Shown one piece after another: positions 26,528 to 36,707 of a stretch of 63,968 nucleotides of DNA (the first letter of the stretch is position 1; the number at the start of each line of letters is the position of its first letter). The stretch is from positions 1-63,968 of the forward strand of contig NZ_JAMBON010000018.1 in the NCBI RefSeq assembly GCF_023715655.1, written 5' to 3'. The DNA comes from Oceanobacillus luteolus (GTDB lineage Bacteria > Bacillota > Bacilli > Bacillales > Amphibacillaceae). Made by a program: the position numbers and the translations under genes. The notes under the pieces are model-generated. The model worked only from the letters and a program-made list of their open reading frames with translations. It searched no databases and had not been told where the DNA came from.

Positions 26528-27865
26528 TTACAATTGGTTTAACAATAGAACATAACCGAGCGCCGCTATAAATATGACGAGAAAGTATTTTCCGTTCCAG
26601 ATTACTCCCACTTTTACACCATTTGTCCGTACACAGGAGCTGATGATGATATTCAAAGCGTTCAATGGACTGAGTGTAGATGAAAACATCCAGGAGAAGA
26701 TGCACATGAAAGCTGCTGCAAACAAAGTGACATCGACTTCTGGTACGAGAAGTAAAGGGAAAATAATCGGTATCGAAATAATTTGATGAATGCCAAGCAG
26801 CGCCAACATCGTAATAAATAAAACTACAAATAATGCGACTAATAATACCGACCATTGGGACGCCCATATAATCGCACTTCCCAAACTGGAAGTGATCGGT
26901 GTATGCATTAATGCATTCCCAAACAATCCCGCACTCAGAAACAGTGAGATTTCCATATTGGAATTGGAAGTGATACTGTCCTTATATCGAAGCATCTCTC
27001 CCTTTATCCAGCCCCATTTATTTCGAACGAGCGTCCACAGAAGTGGAATGAATACACAATTCATGCTTACCAATAAAAGCATCGGCAGTTTCGTCAAAAA
27101 CTCTAAAACTATCAAAAGCAAGACTAAAAAAAGTACAAATAAAATGAGAAGCAAATAATCCCGTCGATTATCTTGTTCCATTTCAAATACAGGCTCTTCT
27201 CTTGTCGCTGCTATTTCATTTTTTTCTGGACGGAATAAAATGATTGCCGCAAACACCATAATCAGGGAAAATATAATTCCGATTGGCATGTAAGTCACAT
27301 AGGGCATATTTGCCATCGATATAACTATTCCGACAGAAGCGAAAAATGGCGACCATAAAACAGCTGGTGTAAATCCACCAACGTAGGCATGAGATAATAG
27401 TTTCGGCACCATTGGAGTCTTGCCTACAAATCCATGAACGACCCGAATGGCCCCCATATTCAAAATCGGAGCAAGCATCATCATAAAGCTACTTACCCCA
27501 AAAAATGACTTGCGGGGATCTTCTTTCCATTCATCGAGCTTGGCAACGACAGTCTTGATTACCCCTTCTCCCTCAAGCGGGAAGGAAATCATTGGAGCTA
27601 ATAAGATAATAGATAATAGCGCCAAGTTCTGTGTAATGCCATCGACTAACTCCAACCCTGTGTTACCGTAAAGATAATGAATGACAACACCAGCTGTAAA
27701 TAAAAAGCCGGTAAAAACTTTGTTTTTCTTGCCGAGCCTACGAAAAGCCAGTAAAAATGCTGTCAAACAGGTTAGAATGTACAATATATTGACTACATCA
27801 TGTTCAACGAGTGACTGTGTAATATAGAAAAAACACATCAGCATAATCATGATAAAATGAAACAT
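26528..27865 (-). CDS. polytopic membrane transporter, family not firmly recognised (ion-transporter-superfamily-like)
   Basis: 445-aa hydrophobic protein with about 11-12 predicted membrane segments and a charged loop near residues 205-225. A re-entrant-like GGFTPAVLWSPFFASVG near residue 160 and SSTLSPLNALNIIISSC near the C-terminus resemble the mirrored motifs of anion/dicarboxylate permeases (DASS, CitM, GntP type). I cannot name a family. Encoded directly before the IclR regulator and an Ldh-family enzyme, it probably moves an organic anion handled by this module, as importer or exporter. The ribosome site is weak. Confidence 0.7.
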   Translation of the reverse strand: MFHFIMIMLMCFFYITQSLVEHDVVNILYILTCLTAFLLAFRRLGKKNKVFTGFLFTAGVVIHYLYGNTGLELVDGITQNLALLSIILLAPMISFPLEGEGVIKTVVAKLDEWKEDPRKSFFGVSSFMMMLAPILNMGAIRVVHGFVGKTPMVPKLLSHAYVGGFTPAVLWSPFFASVGIVISMANMPYVTYMPIGIIFSLIMVFAAIILFRPEKNEIAATREEPVFEMEQDNRRDYLLLILFVLFLVLLLIVLEFLTKLPMLLLVSMNCVFIPLLWTLVRNKWGWIKGEMLRYKDSITSNSNMEISLFLSAGLFGNALMHTPITSSLGSAIIWASQWSVLLVALFVVLFITMLALLGIHQIISIPIIFPLLLVPEVDVTLFAAAFMCIFSWMFSSTLSPLNALNIIISSCVRTNGVKVGVIWNGKYFLVIFIAALGYVLLLNQL

Positions 27866-27964
27866 GGATCAACCAGCTTTCTCTTTTCACAAAAACATTT
27901 TACCTTCTTATAAAATAGAATTAGTGTCGATATTTTCCACCTTATATAATAGGAAGAAACAGAA

Positions 27965-28369
27965 TCATGACCACGATGAATCAGTCTTCACCACGCGGAA
28001 AGTCCCTGTAGAATGGGCAAGTTGATTATCGTTTTCATCCACTAATACAGCTTCCATTAATGCAGTGGACCGGTTTTGATGAATCGTGTTTCCGATAGCA
28101 TAAACCGTCCCTTCACGGACAGCTTTTAAAAAATGGACATTCATTTCCAGCGTAATGACTTCATCAAAACCAAGTGAACGTGCAGAAAATCCCATTGCCG
28201 TATCTAAGATCGTTGCATATATTCCGCCATGCACCGATTCCCTCACATTCATGAACGAAGATTTGATTGGGAGCTTCAATGTCACACTGCCAGCCTCCAC
28301 CTTTTCCAATTCCAGGCCGATAAACTTCCAAAAGTTACTTTCCTCAAAATCCCTTATGATTTGCTGCAT
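27965..28369 (-). CDS. PaaI-family acyl-CoA thioesterase
   Basis: 134-aa hot-dog thioesterase with HGGIYATILDTAMG, the same motif as the copy at 5140-5559. It would hydrolyse acyl-CoA esters, probably to recover CoA. It lies two bases after the 2-hydroxyacid dehydrogenase gene and is likely coupled to it. A gap of 99 bases without a clear terminator separates it from the permease gene downstream. Confidence 0.86.
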   Translation of the reverse strand: MQQIIRDFEESNFWKFIGLELEKVEAGSVTLKLPIKSSFMNVRESVHGGIYATILDTAMGFSARSLGFDEVITLEMNVHFLKAVREGTVYAIGNTIHQNRSTALMEAVLVDENDNQLAHSTGTFRVVKTDSSWS

Positions 28370-28371
28370 TC

Positions 28372-29361
28372 TTATCCCTCCACGGTGGAGAGGGCATCTA
28401 AATTTACAATCGTATCTACCTTTTCCCCTTCCACTGCTTTAATCAAATTCGCTGCTACTGTTTTACTCGTCTCTCTAGCTGCTTCTAAACTGATGCCTCC
28501 CATATGCGGAGTCTTAACGATTTCATCGATTCCTATGAATGGGTGATCCGGTGGTGCCGGTTCTTCACGAAAAACGTCTACACCAGCGGCACGGAATTTT
28601 TTAGACTTTAGTGCCTCAACCATATCTCTTTCATTAATAATTCCGCCACGTGCCGTATTGATCAGTACCGCATCTTCCTTCATCAGATTGAAGTAGTATG
28701 CATCGACTAAGCCGTCTGTTTTATCGTTTAATGGAATATGCAGACTAATAACATCACTTTCCCGGAATATTTTCTCCATATCAGTTGTAAGCTCCACACC
28801 AATGGAGGCCGCAATTTCACGTCTTTCATCAGGGATTCTCCGTACATAAGCCTGCACATCCATTCGAAAGCCATATTTCATTATTTTCGCCACTTCCTGC
28901 GCGATGGATCCAAACCCTACCAGTCCAAGCTTCTTCCCGTACAATTCCGATGTGAACTTCCCATCACGGTAGGAGTAGTTTCCTTTTTCCATTTCATTGT
29001 GGAATTTCACTGTATTTTTCATAACTGCAAGAATGAGGCTGACAGCATGTTCTGCTGTCGCTGTTGTATTAATTTTCGGTGCATGCAAAATGCGGATTCC
29101 TTTCTTTGTCGCGTAATCCACATCAATGTTATCCAAACCGACACCTGCTCCAGATATGGCCTTTACATTGCTGCATGCATCTAAGATGGCTGGAGTAATC
29201 CGTGCTGGTGCTCGAAGAATAATCCCGTCGACATAAGTCGATTGTAAAAAAGTAATAATCTCTTGTTCATCAAATTCATCAAATCTAGTCACGTTTGAGC
29301 TAGATTGTAAGACCGCTTCTCCATCTTTATGATACATAGGGAGAATTTGTAAAATGTGCAT
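28372..29361 (-). CDS. D-isomer-specific 2-hydroxyacid dehydrogenase
   Basis: 329-aa NAD-dependent dehydrogenase of the SerA/DdlA/hydroxypyruvate reductase family. The Rossmann motif is GLVGFGSIAQEV; the catalytic Arg is in NTARGGIINE, the Glu in VFREEPAP and the His in KTPHMGG. It interconverts a 2-oxo acid and a (D)-2-hydroxy acid. Low similarity in the N-terminal lobe prevents naming the substrate. It lies downstream of the terminator at 29431-29461, so it probably has its own promoter, although none is obvious in the 110-base gap. Confidence 0.88.
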   Translation of the reverse strand: MHILQILPMYHKDGEAVLQSSSNVTRFDEFDEQEIITFLQSTYVDGIILRAPARITPAILDACSNVKAISGAGVGLDNIDVDYATKKGIRILHAPKINTTATAEHAVSLILAVMKNTVKFHNEMEKGNYSYRDGKFTSELYGKKLGLVGFGSIAQEVAKIMKYGFRMDVQAYVRRIPDERREIAASIGVELTTDMEKIFRESDVISLHIPLNDKTDGLVDAYYFNLMKEDAVLINTARGGIINERDMVEALKSKKFRAAGVDVFREEPAPPDHPFIGIDEIVKTPHMGGISLEAARETSKTVAANLIKAVEGEKVDTIVNLDALSTVEG

Positions 29362-29430
29362 ACACTGACCTCCTCAATATTCTTCAAATAAGTGGAATGC
29401 CCTTCCTTTGAATGATTAACAATTTAAAGA

Positions 29431-29461
29431 TAGATGGTGATTCGATACGAACCACCATCTA
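29431..29461 (-). terminator. rho-independent terminator after the thiolase gene
   Basis: TAGATGGTG (29431-29439) pairs with CACCATCTA (29453-29461), with an inner TTCG/CGAA pairing. On the minus strand it is followed by a modest T-rich run. It divides the second organic-acid gene set in two. Confidence 0.72.
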
Positions 29462-29471
29462 TGTTGAGCTT

Positions 29472-30671
29472 TTAAGTTTCTTTTCTATCCAAGTATTCAA
29501 TAACCGTGGAAATCCCCTGGCCTCCACCAATACATAGTGTTACGAGACCGTATTTTTCTCCTCTACGTTCCATTTCATGGAGCAATTTCGTCATAAGAAT
29601 AGCACCAGTCGCACCGATTGGATGGCCAAGTGCAATAGCTCCACCATTGACGTTTACTTTATCCAGATCCATCTCCGCTTCTCTGATTACAGAAAGTGCC
29701 TGAGCGGCGAATGCTTCGTTTAATTCAATGAGACCAATGTCTTTGATTGACAGGCCAGCTTGTTTTAACGCCTTACGAGTTGATTCCACAGGGCCGATTC
29801 CCATGATTTCTGGAGAAACTCCGCTGGTAGCCTGACCAATGATCTTTGCTTTCGGCTTCAAGCCATATTCATTAAGCTTATCCTGATTCATCATTAACAC
29901 TACAGAGGCACCGTCATTTCTTCCACTAGCATTACCTGGCGTTACCGTTCCATTCTCTTTAAATACTGCTGGAAGTGTTGCCAGTTTTTCTGGTGAAGTT
30001 AAGAAAGGATGTTCATCGGTATCAAATGTAATTGTTTTTTTCCTTTCTTTTACTTCGAACGGCACAATTTCTTTCTCAAATCGGCCAGACTTGATGGCTT
30101 CATCAGCAAGCAGCTGGCTTCGATGTGCAAATTCATCCTGTTCTTCTCTCGAGATATTGTATTTTTCCGCTAGGTTTTCAGCTGTCAGTCCCATAGTTAA
30201 ATTTCCGTATTTCTCTATTGGCTGTGAGCACGGCTGACTCTCCGTGTTCGGATCGAGCAATACACCATTTCCAGCACGATAACCAAAACGGGCATTTCTT
30301 AAATAATAAGGTGCTGTACTCATGCTTTCTGCTCCACCTGCAATGACGACGTCAGATAGACCGAGCTTAATTTGCATATCGGCATTGTTAATTGCCTGCA
30401 ATCCAGAACCACATTGGCGGTGGACTGTATAAGCGCTGACATCTACAGGCAAATCAGCACGTAACGCAGCCAAGCGTGCAAGGTTGGATGTATCTGCACT
30501 TTGTTTCGCCTGACCGAGAATGACTTCATCCACCTTAATATCAGAACCATTCCGCTCCATCAATTCGCGTATGACACTCTCAGCTAAATAATCAACGGTG
30601 ACATCTTTTAATGTACCACCCATTTTACCAATTGCGGTCCGCACCGAACCGACAATGTAGGATTCATTCAT
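29472..30671 (-). CDS. acetyl-CoA acyltransferase (thiolase)
   Basis: 399-aa thiolase with Cys87 in [10 protein letters not shown], then [22 protein letters not shown] and CIGGGQG. It would complete beta-oxidation after the HBD, crotonase and ACAD encoded upstream in the same operon. Its ATG overlaps the stop of the ACAD gene by four bases, implying coupling. 3-Oxoadipyl-CoA thiolases (PcaF) and acetoacetyl-CoA thiolases share these motifs, so substrate remains open. Confidence 0.93.
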   Translation of the reverse strand: MNESYIVGSVRTAIGKMGGTLKDVTVDYLAESVIRELMERNGSDIKVDEVILGQAKQSADTSNLARLAALRADLPVDVSAYTVHRQCGSGLQAINNADMQIKLGLSDVVIAGGAESMSTAPYYLRNARFGYRAGNGVLLDPNTESQPCSQPIEKYGNLTMGLTAENLAEKYNISREEQDEFAHRSQLLADEAIKSGRFEKEIVPFEVKERKKTITFDTDEHPFLTSPEKLATLPAVFKENGTVTPGNASGRNDGASVVLMMNQDKLNEYGLKPKAKIIGQATSGVSPEIMGIGPVESTRKALKQAGLSIKDIGLIELNEAFAAQALSVIREAEMDLDKVNVNGGAIALGHPIGATGAILMTKLLHEMERRGEKYGLVTLCIGGGQGISTVIEYLDRKET

Positions 30672-31834
30672 TTAACTGCAGCTCCTTTTTTCATTTCACG
30701 CTTTAATTCATTAGCAATAATATTTTTCTGAATTTCTGATGTACCTTCGTAAATTTTCGTGATTCGGGCGTCACGGAAGTAACGTTCGATCGGATAATCC
30801 CTCATGTAGCCAATACCACCATGGATTTGTACAGCAAGATCTGCTACTTTATTGTATACTTCAGATCCGTAGAGCTTTGCGATTGCCGCATCTTTAACGA
30901 CACGCTGCCCTTGATCTGTCATCCATGCAACTTTGTATGTCAATGCTTCTAGTGCTGCAATCTCTTTTGCGATTTCTGCAAGCATATGCTGTACTGCCTG
31001 GATATCAACAATTGGTTGCCCAAATTGCTGACGCTCATGAGCATATTCCAAGGAATGCTCCAACAGACGTTTACTTGATCCAAGATTTCGTGCAGCAAGC
31101 CCCGCACGTCCGTTGGCAAGAATTTTCAATGCATTAATATATCCTTGCCCTTCTTCTCCAAGGACGTTTTCAGCAGGTACTTCCATATCTTCAAAGAATA
31201 GTTCTGCCGAATGTGAACCACGAAGTCCCATTTTTTCTTCTACATTTCCGAGAACGAAGCCTGGAAAGTCCTTCTCAACGATGAATGACGTAATTCCTCT
31301 TGCTCCTTTAGACGGATCGGTAACAGCCATTACTGTAAAAACATGAGCATCCACTGCGTTTGTAATATAGTGCTTCGAGCCGTTAATAATGTATTTGTCA
31401 CCTTTTTTCACAGCAGTTGTTTTCATATTGGCAGCGTTAGAACCAGCACTAGGCTCTGTCAGGGCAAAGGCTGCAATCCATTCACCTGTAGCCATTTTCG
31501 GCAAGTACTTTTGTTTTTGTTCCTCGGTGCCAAGCTCGACAATCCCGACTGTACCAATTCCTGTATGTGCCCCAATTAACGTTGTGTAGCCGTTATGTGT
31601 TTTTCCCAATTCCTCGTAGATCGCACATTTCCCAACCATATTAAGCCCGAGTCCACCATATTCTTCAGGAATTCCTAAGCTGAAAAGCCCCATCTCCTTG
31701 GATGCTTCCACAATATGCTCTGGGATTTCATTTTTCTCCTCAATTTCCATCGCAATTGGTTCTACTTGCTCCCGGACGAACTTTCTTACATTCTGTCTAA
31801 GAAATTCAATATCTTCCGAAAAATTAAAGTCCAT
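30668..31834 (-). CDS. acyl-CoA dehydrogenase (short-chain type)
   Basis: 388-aa FAD acyl-CoA dehydrogenase with the catalytic Glu in [24 protein letters not shown] and [13 protein letters not shown]. The YEGTSEIQ form is typical of butyryl- and related short-chain enzymes and unlike the YEGTHDIH form of glutaryl-CoA dehydrogenases. It supplies the first oxidation step of the second beta-oxidation set. It is encoded 13 bases after the crotonase gene and overlaps the thiolase gene. Confidence 0.93.
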   Translation of the reverse strand: MDFNFSEDIEFLRQNVRKFVREQVEPIAMEIEEKNEIPEHIVEASKEMGLFSLGIPEEYGGLGLNMVGKCAIYEELGKTHNGYTTLIGAHTGIGTVGIVELGTEEQKQKYLPKMATGEWIAAFALTEPSAGSNAANMKTTAVKKGDKYIINGSKHYITNAVDAHVFTVMAVTDPSKGARGITSFIVEKDFPGFVLGNVEEKMGLRGSHSAELFFEDMEVPAENVLGEEGQGYINALKILANGRAGLAARNLGSSKRLLEHSLEYAHERQQFGQPIVDIQAVQHMLAEIAKEIAALEALTYKVAWMTDQGQRVVKDAAIAKLYGSEVYNKVADLAVQIHGGIGYMRDYPIERYFRDARITKIYEGTSEIQKNIIANELKREMKKGAAVK

Positions 31835-31847
31835 GTCAACTATCTCC

Positions 31848-32630
31848 TTATCTATTTTTAAATTCCGCTTGTCTCTTCTCTAGAAATGCAAGCGTTCCTT
31901 CTTGTTTATCCTCTGTTCCAAACACTACAGCTTGGGAAAGCTTTTCAATCCATAACGCAGTATCTTCATCAATGTCGTAACCTTTATGAACAGCACGTTT
32001 GGCAAGCATGACTGCAACAGGCCCCTTTTTCAATACCGCAGATGCCACTTCAACAATTTTATCCTGCAACGTTTCCTCATCTACATAATAGGAAACAAGA
32101 CCGATCCGTTCCGCTTCTTCTCCGTCAATAATCTTTCCTGTTAAAATCATATCCAGCGCCCGGCCTTTTCCAACAATACGTGCGAGGCGTTGGGTTCCAC
32201 CTGCAGCTGGAACAATTCCCAGGTTAAGTTCGGGAAGGCCAAATTTGGCATTTTTCGTAGCGATGCGAATATCACATGCCATCGCCAACTCACAGCCTCC
32301 GCCGAGTGCATATCCGCGAACTGCAGCGATGGTAACTTTCGTGCTATTTTCAATTTTGCTATATAGTCCTTGCATTCCAGGCACCAATGCTTCCAATGGC
32401 TTCCTTTCATGCAACTGGCGGATATCTGCTCCGGCTGCGAATGATTTTTCACCCGCTCCTTGAATGACAATCACTTGAACCGCAGGGTCCACTTCAGCCG
32501 CTGTGATTGCTTCGTCGATTTCACGCAGCATGTTGGCATCTAGGGCATTCCTTGCTTCTGGACGATTGAGAGTCAACCAAAAAATTCCATCCTCTACTTT
32601 TACCTCGACATTTTCATATGAAGTAACCAC
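31848..32630 (-). CDS. enoyl-CoA hydratase (crotonase family)
   Basis: 260-aa crotonase. It has [12 protein letters not shown] (oxyanion hole), [13 protein letters not shown] and the catalytic Glu region [17 protein letters not shown], with the second Glu further upstream in GGGCE. It hydrates a trans-2-enoyl-CoA to the (S)-3-hydroxyacyl-CoA, the isomer used by the HBD encoded just before it. This contrasts with the (R)-type MaoC route in the first operon. GTG start after AAGGAGG. Confidence 0.93.
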   Translation of the reverse strand: MVTSYENVEVKVEDGIFWLTLNRPEARNALDANMLREIDEAITAAEVDPAVQVIVIQGAGEKSFAAGADIRQLHERKPLEALVPGMQGLYSKIENSTKVTIAAVRGYALGGGCELAMACDIRIATKNAKFGLPELNLGIVPAAGGTQRLARIVGKGRALDMILTGKIIDGEEAERIGLVSYYVDEETLQDKIVEVASAVLKKGPVAVMLAKRAVHKGYDIDEDTALWIEKLSQAVVFGTEDKQEGTLAFLEKRQAEFKNR

Positions 32631-32641
32631 AATCTTCCTCC

Positions 32642-33487
32642 TTAACTGTAATCATAAAATCCGCGACCCGACTTCCTTCCTAAGCGACCTGCTTTTACAT
32701 ATTTCACCAATAGCGGTGATGGACGATATTTCTCTCCTAATGTGGCATGCAAATACTCCATGTTTCGAAGTCTTGTATCCAGTCCAACTAGATCCGCCAG
32801 CTCCAGAGGTCCCATCGGATGATTCAATCCGAGCTTCATCGCTTTATCGATATCCTCCGCAGAAGCAACACCTTCCATTAGTAGATTCATTGCTTCATTA
32901 CCGATCAGGCAATTCATCCGGGAAGTAACGAAACCAGGGAACTCATTCACTTCCACGGTCGTTTTATTAATCTTCTCAGCTGTTTCTTTCACGAACTCCA
33001 CTGTTTCATCGGATGTTTCCAATCCACGGATGACTTCAATCAGCTTCATTTTATGCACCGGATTAAAGAAATGCATAGCTACTACTTTATCCGGTCTTGA
33101 AGTCTGTGCTCCGATTTCCGTCGGACTCATCGTCGATGTATTGGATGCAAGAATCGTTTCAGGTGGACAAATTTCATCCAGTTTTTTAAATACATCAATC
33201 TTTATATCCATTTTCTCGAGTACAGCTTCAACGACCAATTCTGCGTTTTCCGCTGCAGTGTTTAAATTGGAATCAAAAACTAGATTGTCTTTGGCAGATT
33301 GATAGACTTCCTCCGTTAAGTACCCTCTTTGTAGACTGCCATCCAACAGGTTATAAATATCATTCTTTGCTCTTTCTAAAATCTCATCGCTAATATCATT
33401 GACATACACGCTATAACCACTAATTGCAAAAGCATAAGCGATTCCTTTTCCCATGACGCCAGAACCGACAACGGTAACTTTACTCAT
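32642..33487 (-). CDS. 3-hydroxybutyryl-CoA dehydrogenase family protein
   Basis: 281-aa NAD-dependent 3-hydroxyacyl-CoA dehydrogenase. N-terminal VVGSGVMGKGIAYAFAISG binds NAD; MHFFNPVHKMKLIEVI holds the catalytic His; and a C-terminal helical domain contains NHPMGPLELADLVGLD. Length fits Hbd/PaaH proteins. First gene of the HBD-crotonase-ACAD-thiolase set, 98 bases after the TRAP permease. No terminator is seen in that gap, so transcription may run from the CoA-transferase promoter. Confidence 0.93.
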   Translation of the reverse strand: MSKVTVVGSGVMGKGIAYAFAISGYSVYVNDISDEILERAKNDIYNLLDGSLQRGYLTEEVYQSAKDNLVFDSNLNTAAENAELVVEAVLEKMDIKIDVFKKLDEICPPETILASNTSTMSPTEIGAQTSRPDKVVAMHFFNPVHKMKLIEVIRGLETSDETVEFVKETAEKINKTTVEVNEFPGFVTSRMNCLIGNEAMNLLMEGVASAEDIDKAMKLGLNHPMGPLELADLVGLDTRLRNMEYLHATLGEKYRPSPLLVKYVKAGRLGRKSGRGFYDYS

Positions 33488-33585
33488 GTAATCATCCTTT
33501 TTGACTTTAGTTTTATATGAATCTGCTGAGTGTTCATTTACTTAAATTGTAAGAGGGATGCACCCAGCTACTATATTCACTTAGT

Positions 33586-35544
33586 TCACGTTTCATTCTG
33601 CAATAATTCTTTACGATAAAAACGTTGTAGAGTATAAACGCCAGCAAGAACAACAAGCCCAATCAGATCCGTAAACAAGCCTGGTACAACCATTAAGATG
33701 GAACCTACTAGCAGGATGAGCCGTTCATACCAAAACGCATGTCTTAGCAGCCATCCTTCCACAGCTGCAGCTACACCAATGATACCGATGATTGCTGTAA
33801 TTGTAGCCACGATGATTTCCAATGGACTTCCTACCAATAATAGAACTTCTCCATATACGAAAATAAACGGTACGATAAAGGCAGCAATTCCAAGCTTCAC
33901 TGCTGACATACTTGTTTTCATCGGATCTGCCCCGGCTATTCCAGCTGCAGCAAATGATGCCAATGCTACTGGTGGTGTAATTGCTGAGACAGATGCAAAA
34001 TAGAATACGAAGAAATGGGCTGCAAGTGGTGAAACACCTAGTTCAATCAAAGCTGGAATGGTTAACGGAACTTGCACAATATATGCAGCAACTGTCGGCA
34101 GCCCCATCCCTAAGATGATACTTGTAATCATGGTAAGAATTAGTGTAATAAATAGTACTCCACCAGACACGCTGATGATAAGACTGCTAAATTGAAGTCC
34201 GATACCAGTAAAGCCGATAACTCCAATAATCAAACCAGCAGCTGCACAAGCAATAGCCGTTTCTAAGGAGGCTCTAGCACCAAGATCAAGTGCTTTGACG
34301 ACTGATTTCATATCCATTTTTGCCACTCGATTGATTAATGCAACTAAAATGGTAGCCCCGATAGCGAATAGACCTGCTCTCATTGGAGATGTCCCTGTAC
34401 TAAGCATGACGACAATTACGATGAGTGGCAGAAAGAAAATAAATCCTTTTTTAAATACGTCCCACGTCCGTGGCAATTCATTCTTATTCAGCCCATGTAA
34501 ACCTGTTCGCTTTGCACGCAGATCTACCTGCATAAACACACTGACATAGTATAGGAGCGCTGGGATAATGGCCGCGAGAGCGATTTCAATATATGGAACA
34601 CCTAAGTAACTGGCAATGATAAAAGCGGATGCGCCCATGATCGGCGGTGTTATTTGTCCCCCTGTGGAAGCAACGGATTCAACCGCACCTGCAAAATGTC
34701 CTTTATACCCTGTCTTTTTCATCATCGGGATGGTGAAGGCACCTGTTGTAACCGTGTTGGCAACCGCACTTCCTGAAATCGTCCCCATGATGGCACTAGC
34801 TAAAACAGCAACCTTTGCTGGGCCACCCCGATATTTCCCCATTCCAGCTACAGATAAATCTATAAAGAACTGGCCTGCTCCGGAAACTTCCAAAAATTTC
34901 CCAAATAAGATGAACAGAAAGATAAATGTAGCAGATACTCCGAGAGGGGTACTGAAAACCCCTGATGTCGTATAATACAAATGGTCAATAATCCACTCCA
35001 TGGTGAACCCGCCATGGGATATTGCGCCAGGCAAGACCTGCCCAAAGAATCCATACACTAAAAAGATTAGGATAATGATAACGAGAGCGTTTCCTACTAC
35101 CCTTCTCGTTGCCTCAATCAACACTATTCCTGCTACAATACCTAATAATATTTGCAGCCAAGAAAGTGGTTCAATATACGTCATTCTTGCTGATATATCC
35201 ACGGCATTGAAGACAAAATAACTGTAAACAACACCAGAAACTCCGATAAACAACCAATCATACCAAGGAATACTTTCTGATTTGGCCGCCTTTGCCGCTG
35301 GTTTATAAATTGCAAAGACGAGCATCAGGGCAAATCCAAGGTGAGCAGATCGCTGCATAATGGATTCAAAAATACCAAACAACGCGGTATATAAATGAAA
35401 TAGCGACATGGCGATGGCTAGGAGGGAAATAATCAAGCCTGCCTTCCCTTTTAATGGACGCAGTTTTCCCGCCTTATTACCGTCATCATCATATTCATCT
35501 GACTTTTTCTCTTCTAGTTCGACCTGTTGCTTTAGGCTCTCCAT
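33586..35544 (-). CDS. TRAP transporter fused permease (4TM/12TM, DctQ-DctM fusion)
   Basis: 652-aa paralogue of the permease at 9432-11405, with the same plan. The DctM region shows ASAIMGTISGSAVANTVTT, STGGQITPPIMGASAFI and GMGLPTVAAYIVQVPL. It works with the TAXI binding protein encoded 41 bases upstream. The second copy implies uptake of a different organic acid, here activated by a CoA-transferase rather than a ligase. Strong AAAGGAG site at an ATG. Confidence 0.93.
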   Translation of the reverse strand: MESLKQQVELEEKKSDEYDDDGNKAGKLRPLKGKAGLIISLLAIAMSLFHLYTALFGIFESIMQRSAHLGFALMLVFAIYKPAAKAAKSESIPWYDWLFIGVSGVVYSYFVFNAVDISARMTYIEPLSWLQILLGIVAGIVLIEATRRVVGNALVIIILIFLVYGFFGQVLPGAISHGGFTMEWIIDHLYYTTSGVFSTPLGVSATFIFLFILFGKFLEVSGAGQFFIDLSVAGMGKYRGGPAKVAVLASAIMGTISGSAVANTVTTGAFTIPMMKKTGYKGHFAGAVESVASTGGQITPPIMGASAFIIASYLGVPYIEIALAAIIPALLYYVSVFMQVDLRAKRTGLHGLNKNELPRTWDVFKKGFIFFLPLIVIVVMLSTGTSPMRAGLFAIGATILVALINRVAKMDMKSVVKALDLGARASLETAIACAAAGLIIGVIGFTGIGLQFSSLIISVSGGVLFITLILTMITSIILGMGLPTVAAYIVQVPLTIPALIELGVSPLAAHFFVFYFASVSAITPPVALASFAAAGIAGADPMKTSMSAVKLGIAAFIVPFIFVYGEVLLLVGSPLEIIVATITAIIGIIGVAAAVEGWLLRHAFWYERLILLVGSILMVVPGLFTDLIGLVVLAGVYTLQRFYRKELLQNET

Positions 35545-35585
35545 GTTTTCACTCTCCTTTACCCCAGTGAATCACTTCTTTTGTT

Positions 35586-36578
35586 TTATTCCATAGCTCC
35601 AACTTCTTTGTAGTATCGAATGGCGCCAGGATGCATTTCACCAACGTTGTTTTCTACGGAGTATTCCGCGTCAAAGTCATTCAGTGTAGCGGAGAGTGTT
35701 TTCCATGCTTCATTATTTTCCACTACAAGTTTCGTCAAATTATACACATCTTCTTCCGGCATCGTGTCATTATTTACGAGTAATACAGTATACGGAGCCA
35801 CTGTTTCAACATCTTCTTCCTGCTTCGGATACGTACCTGCTTCAATCGTATATGGAACATAACCAGGATTATCTTCATACAGCCCATCGATGATTTCTTG
35901 ATCAAGTGAGATTAATCGGATTCCGACCGTCGTGTCCATCTCCTGCCAAGTAGCAGCCGGTGCAGCTAAATTTCCAACCCAAGCATCAATATGGCGGTCT
36001 CGCATTAAATCTGCTGCTGCTTCTGTACCGGTATATTCAATCCCATCCAAATCATCATAAGACATGCCAACAAGATCTAATATTTTCTGAAAAGCAATTT
36101 CTCCACTATAACCTTTAATTCCAGGGCTCACTTTTTTCCCTTTTAAATCTTCAACCGAATATATATCGGAATCGGCCCGGACCACAATCTGAACAGGGTT
36201 CGGATATAGTGTTGCGACAGTACTGAAGTTATCAATCACTTCTTCAAATTCACCCGTACCATTATTCGCTTCCGAAATAGCTTCACCATTGGTAAATGCA
36301 ATATCAAATGTTCCATTGCCAAGTCCTAAAATATTTGCAGTTGATCCGCCTTCTACGATTGAAACCGCTGAATCCGGGAAGATTTCGTTCATCTTATCAC
36401 TCATCGCACCTGCAAGTGTGTACCAGACACCACCTACTGTAGCAGCACCAAATCCAATTGTGTCTGGAGTAGTTAAGTTACCTTCAGCATCCGCTTCGCC
36501 CGCACTATCTCCATCATCACAAGCGACTAAAGCAATCATCAGTATTGAAACGATAAACAAGGTAAGATATTTCTTCAT
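35586..36578 (-). CDS. TAXI-family TRAP transporter substrate-binding lipoprotein
   Basis: 330-aa TAXI binding protein with a signal peptide ending in IALVACD, so Cys19 is the likely lipidation site. GFGAATVGGVWYTLAGAM and GGSTANILGLGNG are the ligand-site signatures. I start it at the ATG at 36578, which has AAAGGAG at good spacing and places the signal peptide at the N-terminus; the ORF is open for 36 more codons but those would bury the signal. It is followed by its permease. The 129-base gap upstream holds a cre-like sequence. Confidence 0.92.
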   Translation of the reverse strand: MKKYLTLFIVSILMIALVACDDGDSAGEADAEGNLTTPDTIGFGAATVGGVWYTLAGAMSDKMNEIFPDSAVSIVEGGSTANILGLGNGTFDIAFTNGEAISEANNGTGEFEEVIDNFSTVATLYPNPVQIVVRADSDIYSVEDLKGKKVSPGIKGYSGEIAFQKILDLVGMSYDDLDGIEYTGTEAAADLMRDRHIDAWVGNLAAPAATWQEMDTTVGIRLISLDQEIIDGLYEDNPGYVPYTIEAGTYPKQEEDVETVAPYTVLLVNNDTMPEEDVYNLTKLVVENNEAWKTLSATLNDFDAEYSVENNVGEMHPGAIRYYKEVGAME

Positions 36579-36671
36579 CTTCTCTGACTCTCCTTTTTTT
36601 TCATGACTATTTGTATTGCTGAAATACCAGTACGACAATCGCTCCGTCCCACTCACAATGTTACCTCCAAT

Positions 36672-36685
36672 ATAAAACGCTTTCA
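36672..36685 (-). promoter_or_regulatory. cre-like sequence in front of the second TAXI-TRAP pair
   Basis: The plus strand reads ATAAAACGCTTTCA, matching 12 of 14 positions of TGWAANCGNTNWCA. It lies between the CoA-transferase genes and the binding-protein gene, a placement like that of the site at 11470-11483. Confidence 0.45.
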
Positions 36686-36707
36686 TTTCAGTGATAAGTT
36701 TGTGCTA

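Noticed and set aside
26508-26867. 119-codon minus-strand frame overlapping the unassigned permease
   Set aside because: Same strand but other frame within the permease 3' end; the translation is rich in Ser, His and Cys without recognisable motif. The permease frame has clear membrane segments.
30668-31834. Glutaryl-CoA dehydrogenase
   Set aside because: The active-site block is YEGTSEIQ as in short-chain ACADs, not the YEGTHDIH form expected for glutaryl-CoA dehydrogenases, although it would have fitted a lysine pathway.
35586-36686. Longer 366-residue form of the second TAXI binding protein
   Set aside because: The 36 extra residues would precede the lipoprotein signal peptide and bury it; the ATG at 36578 has its own strong ribosome site.
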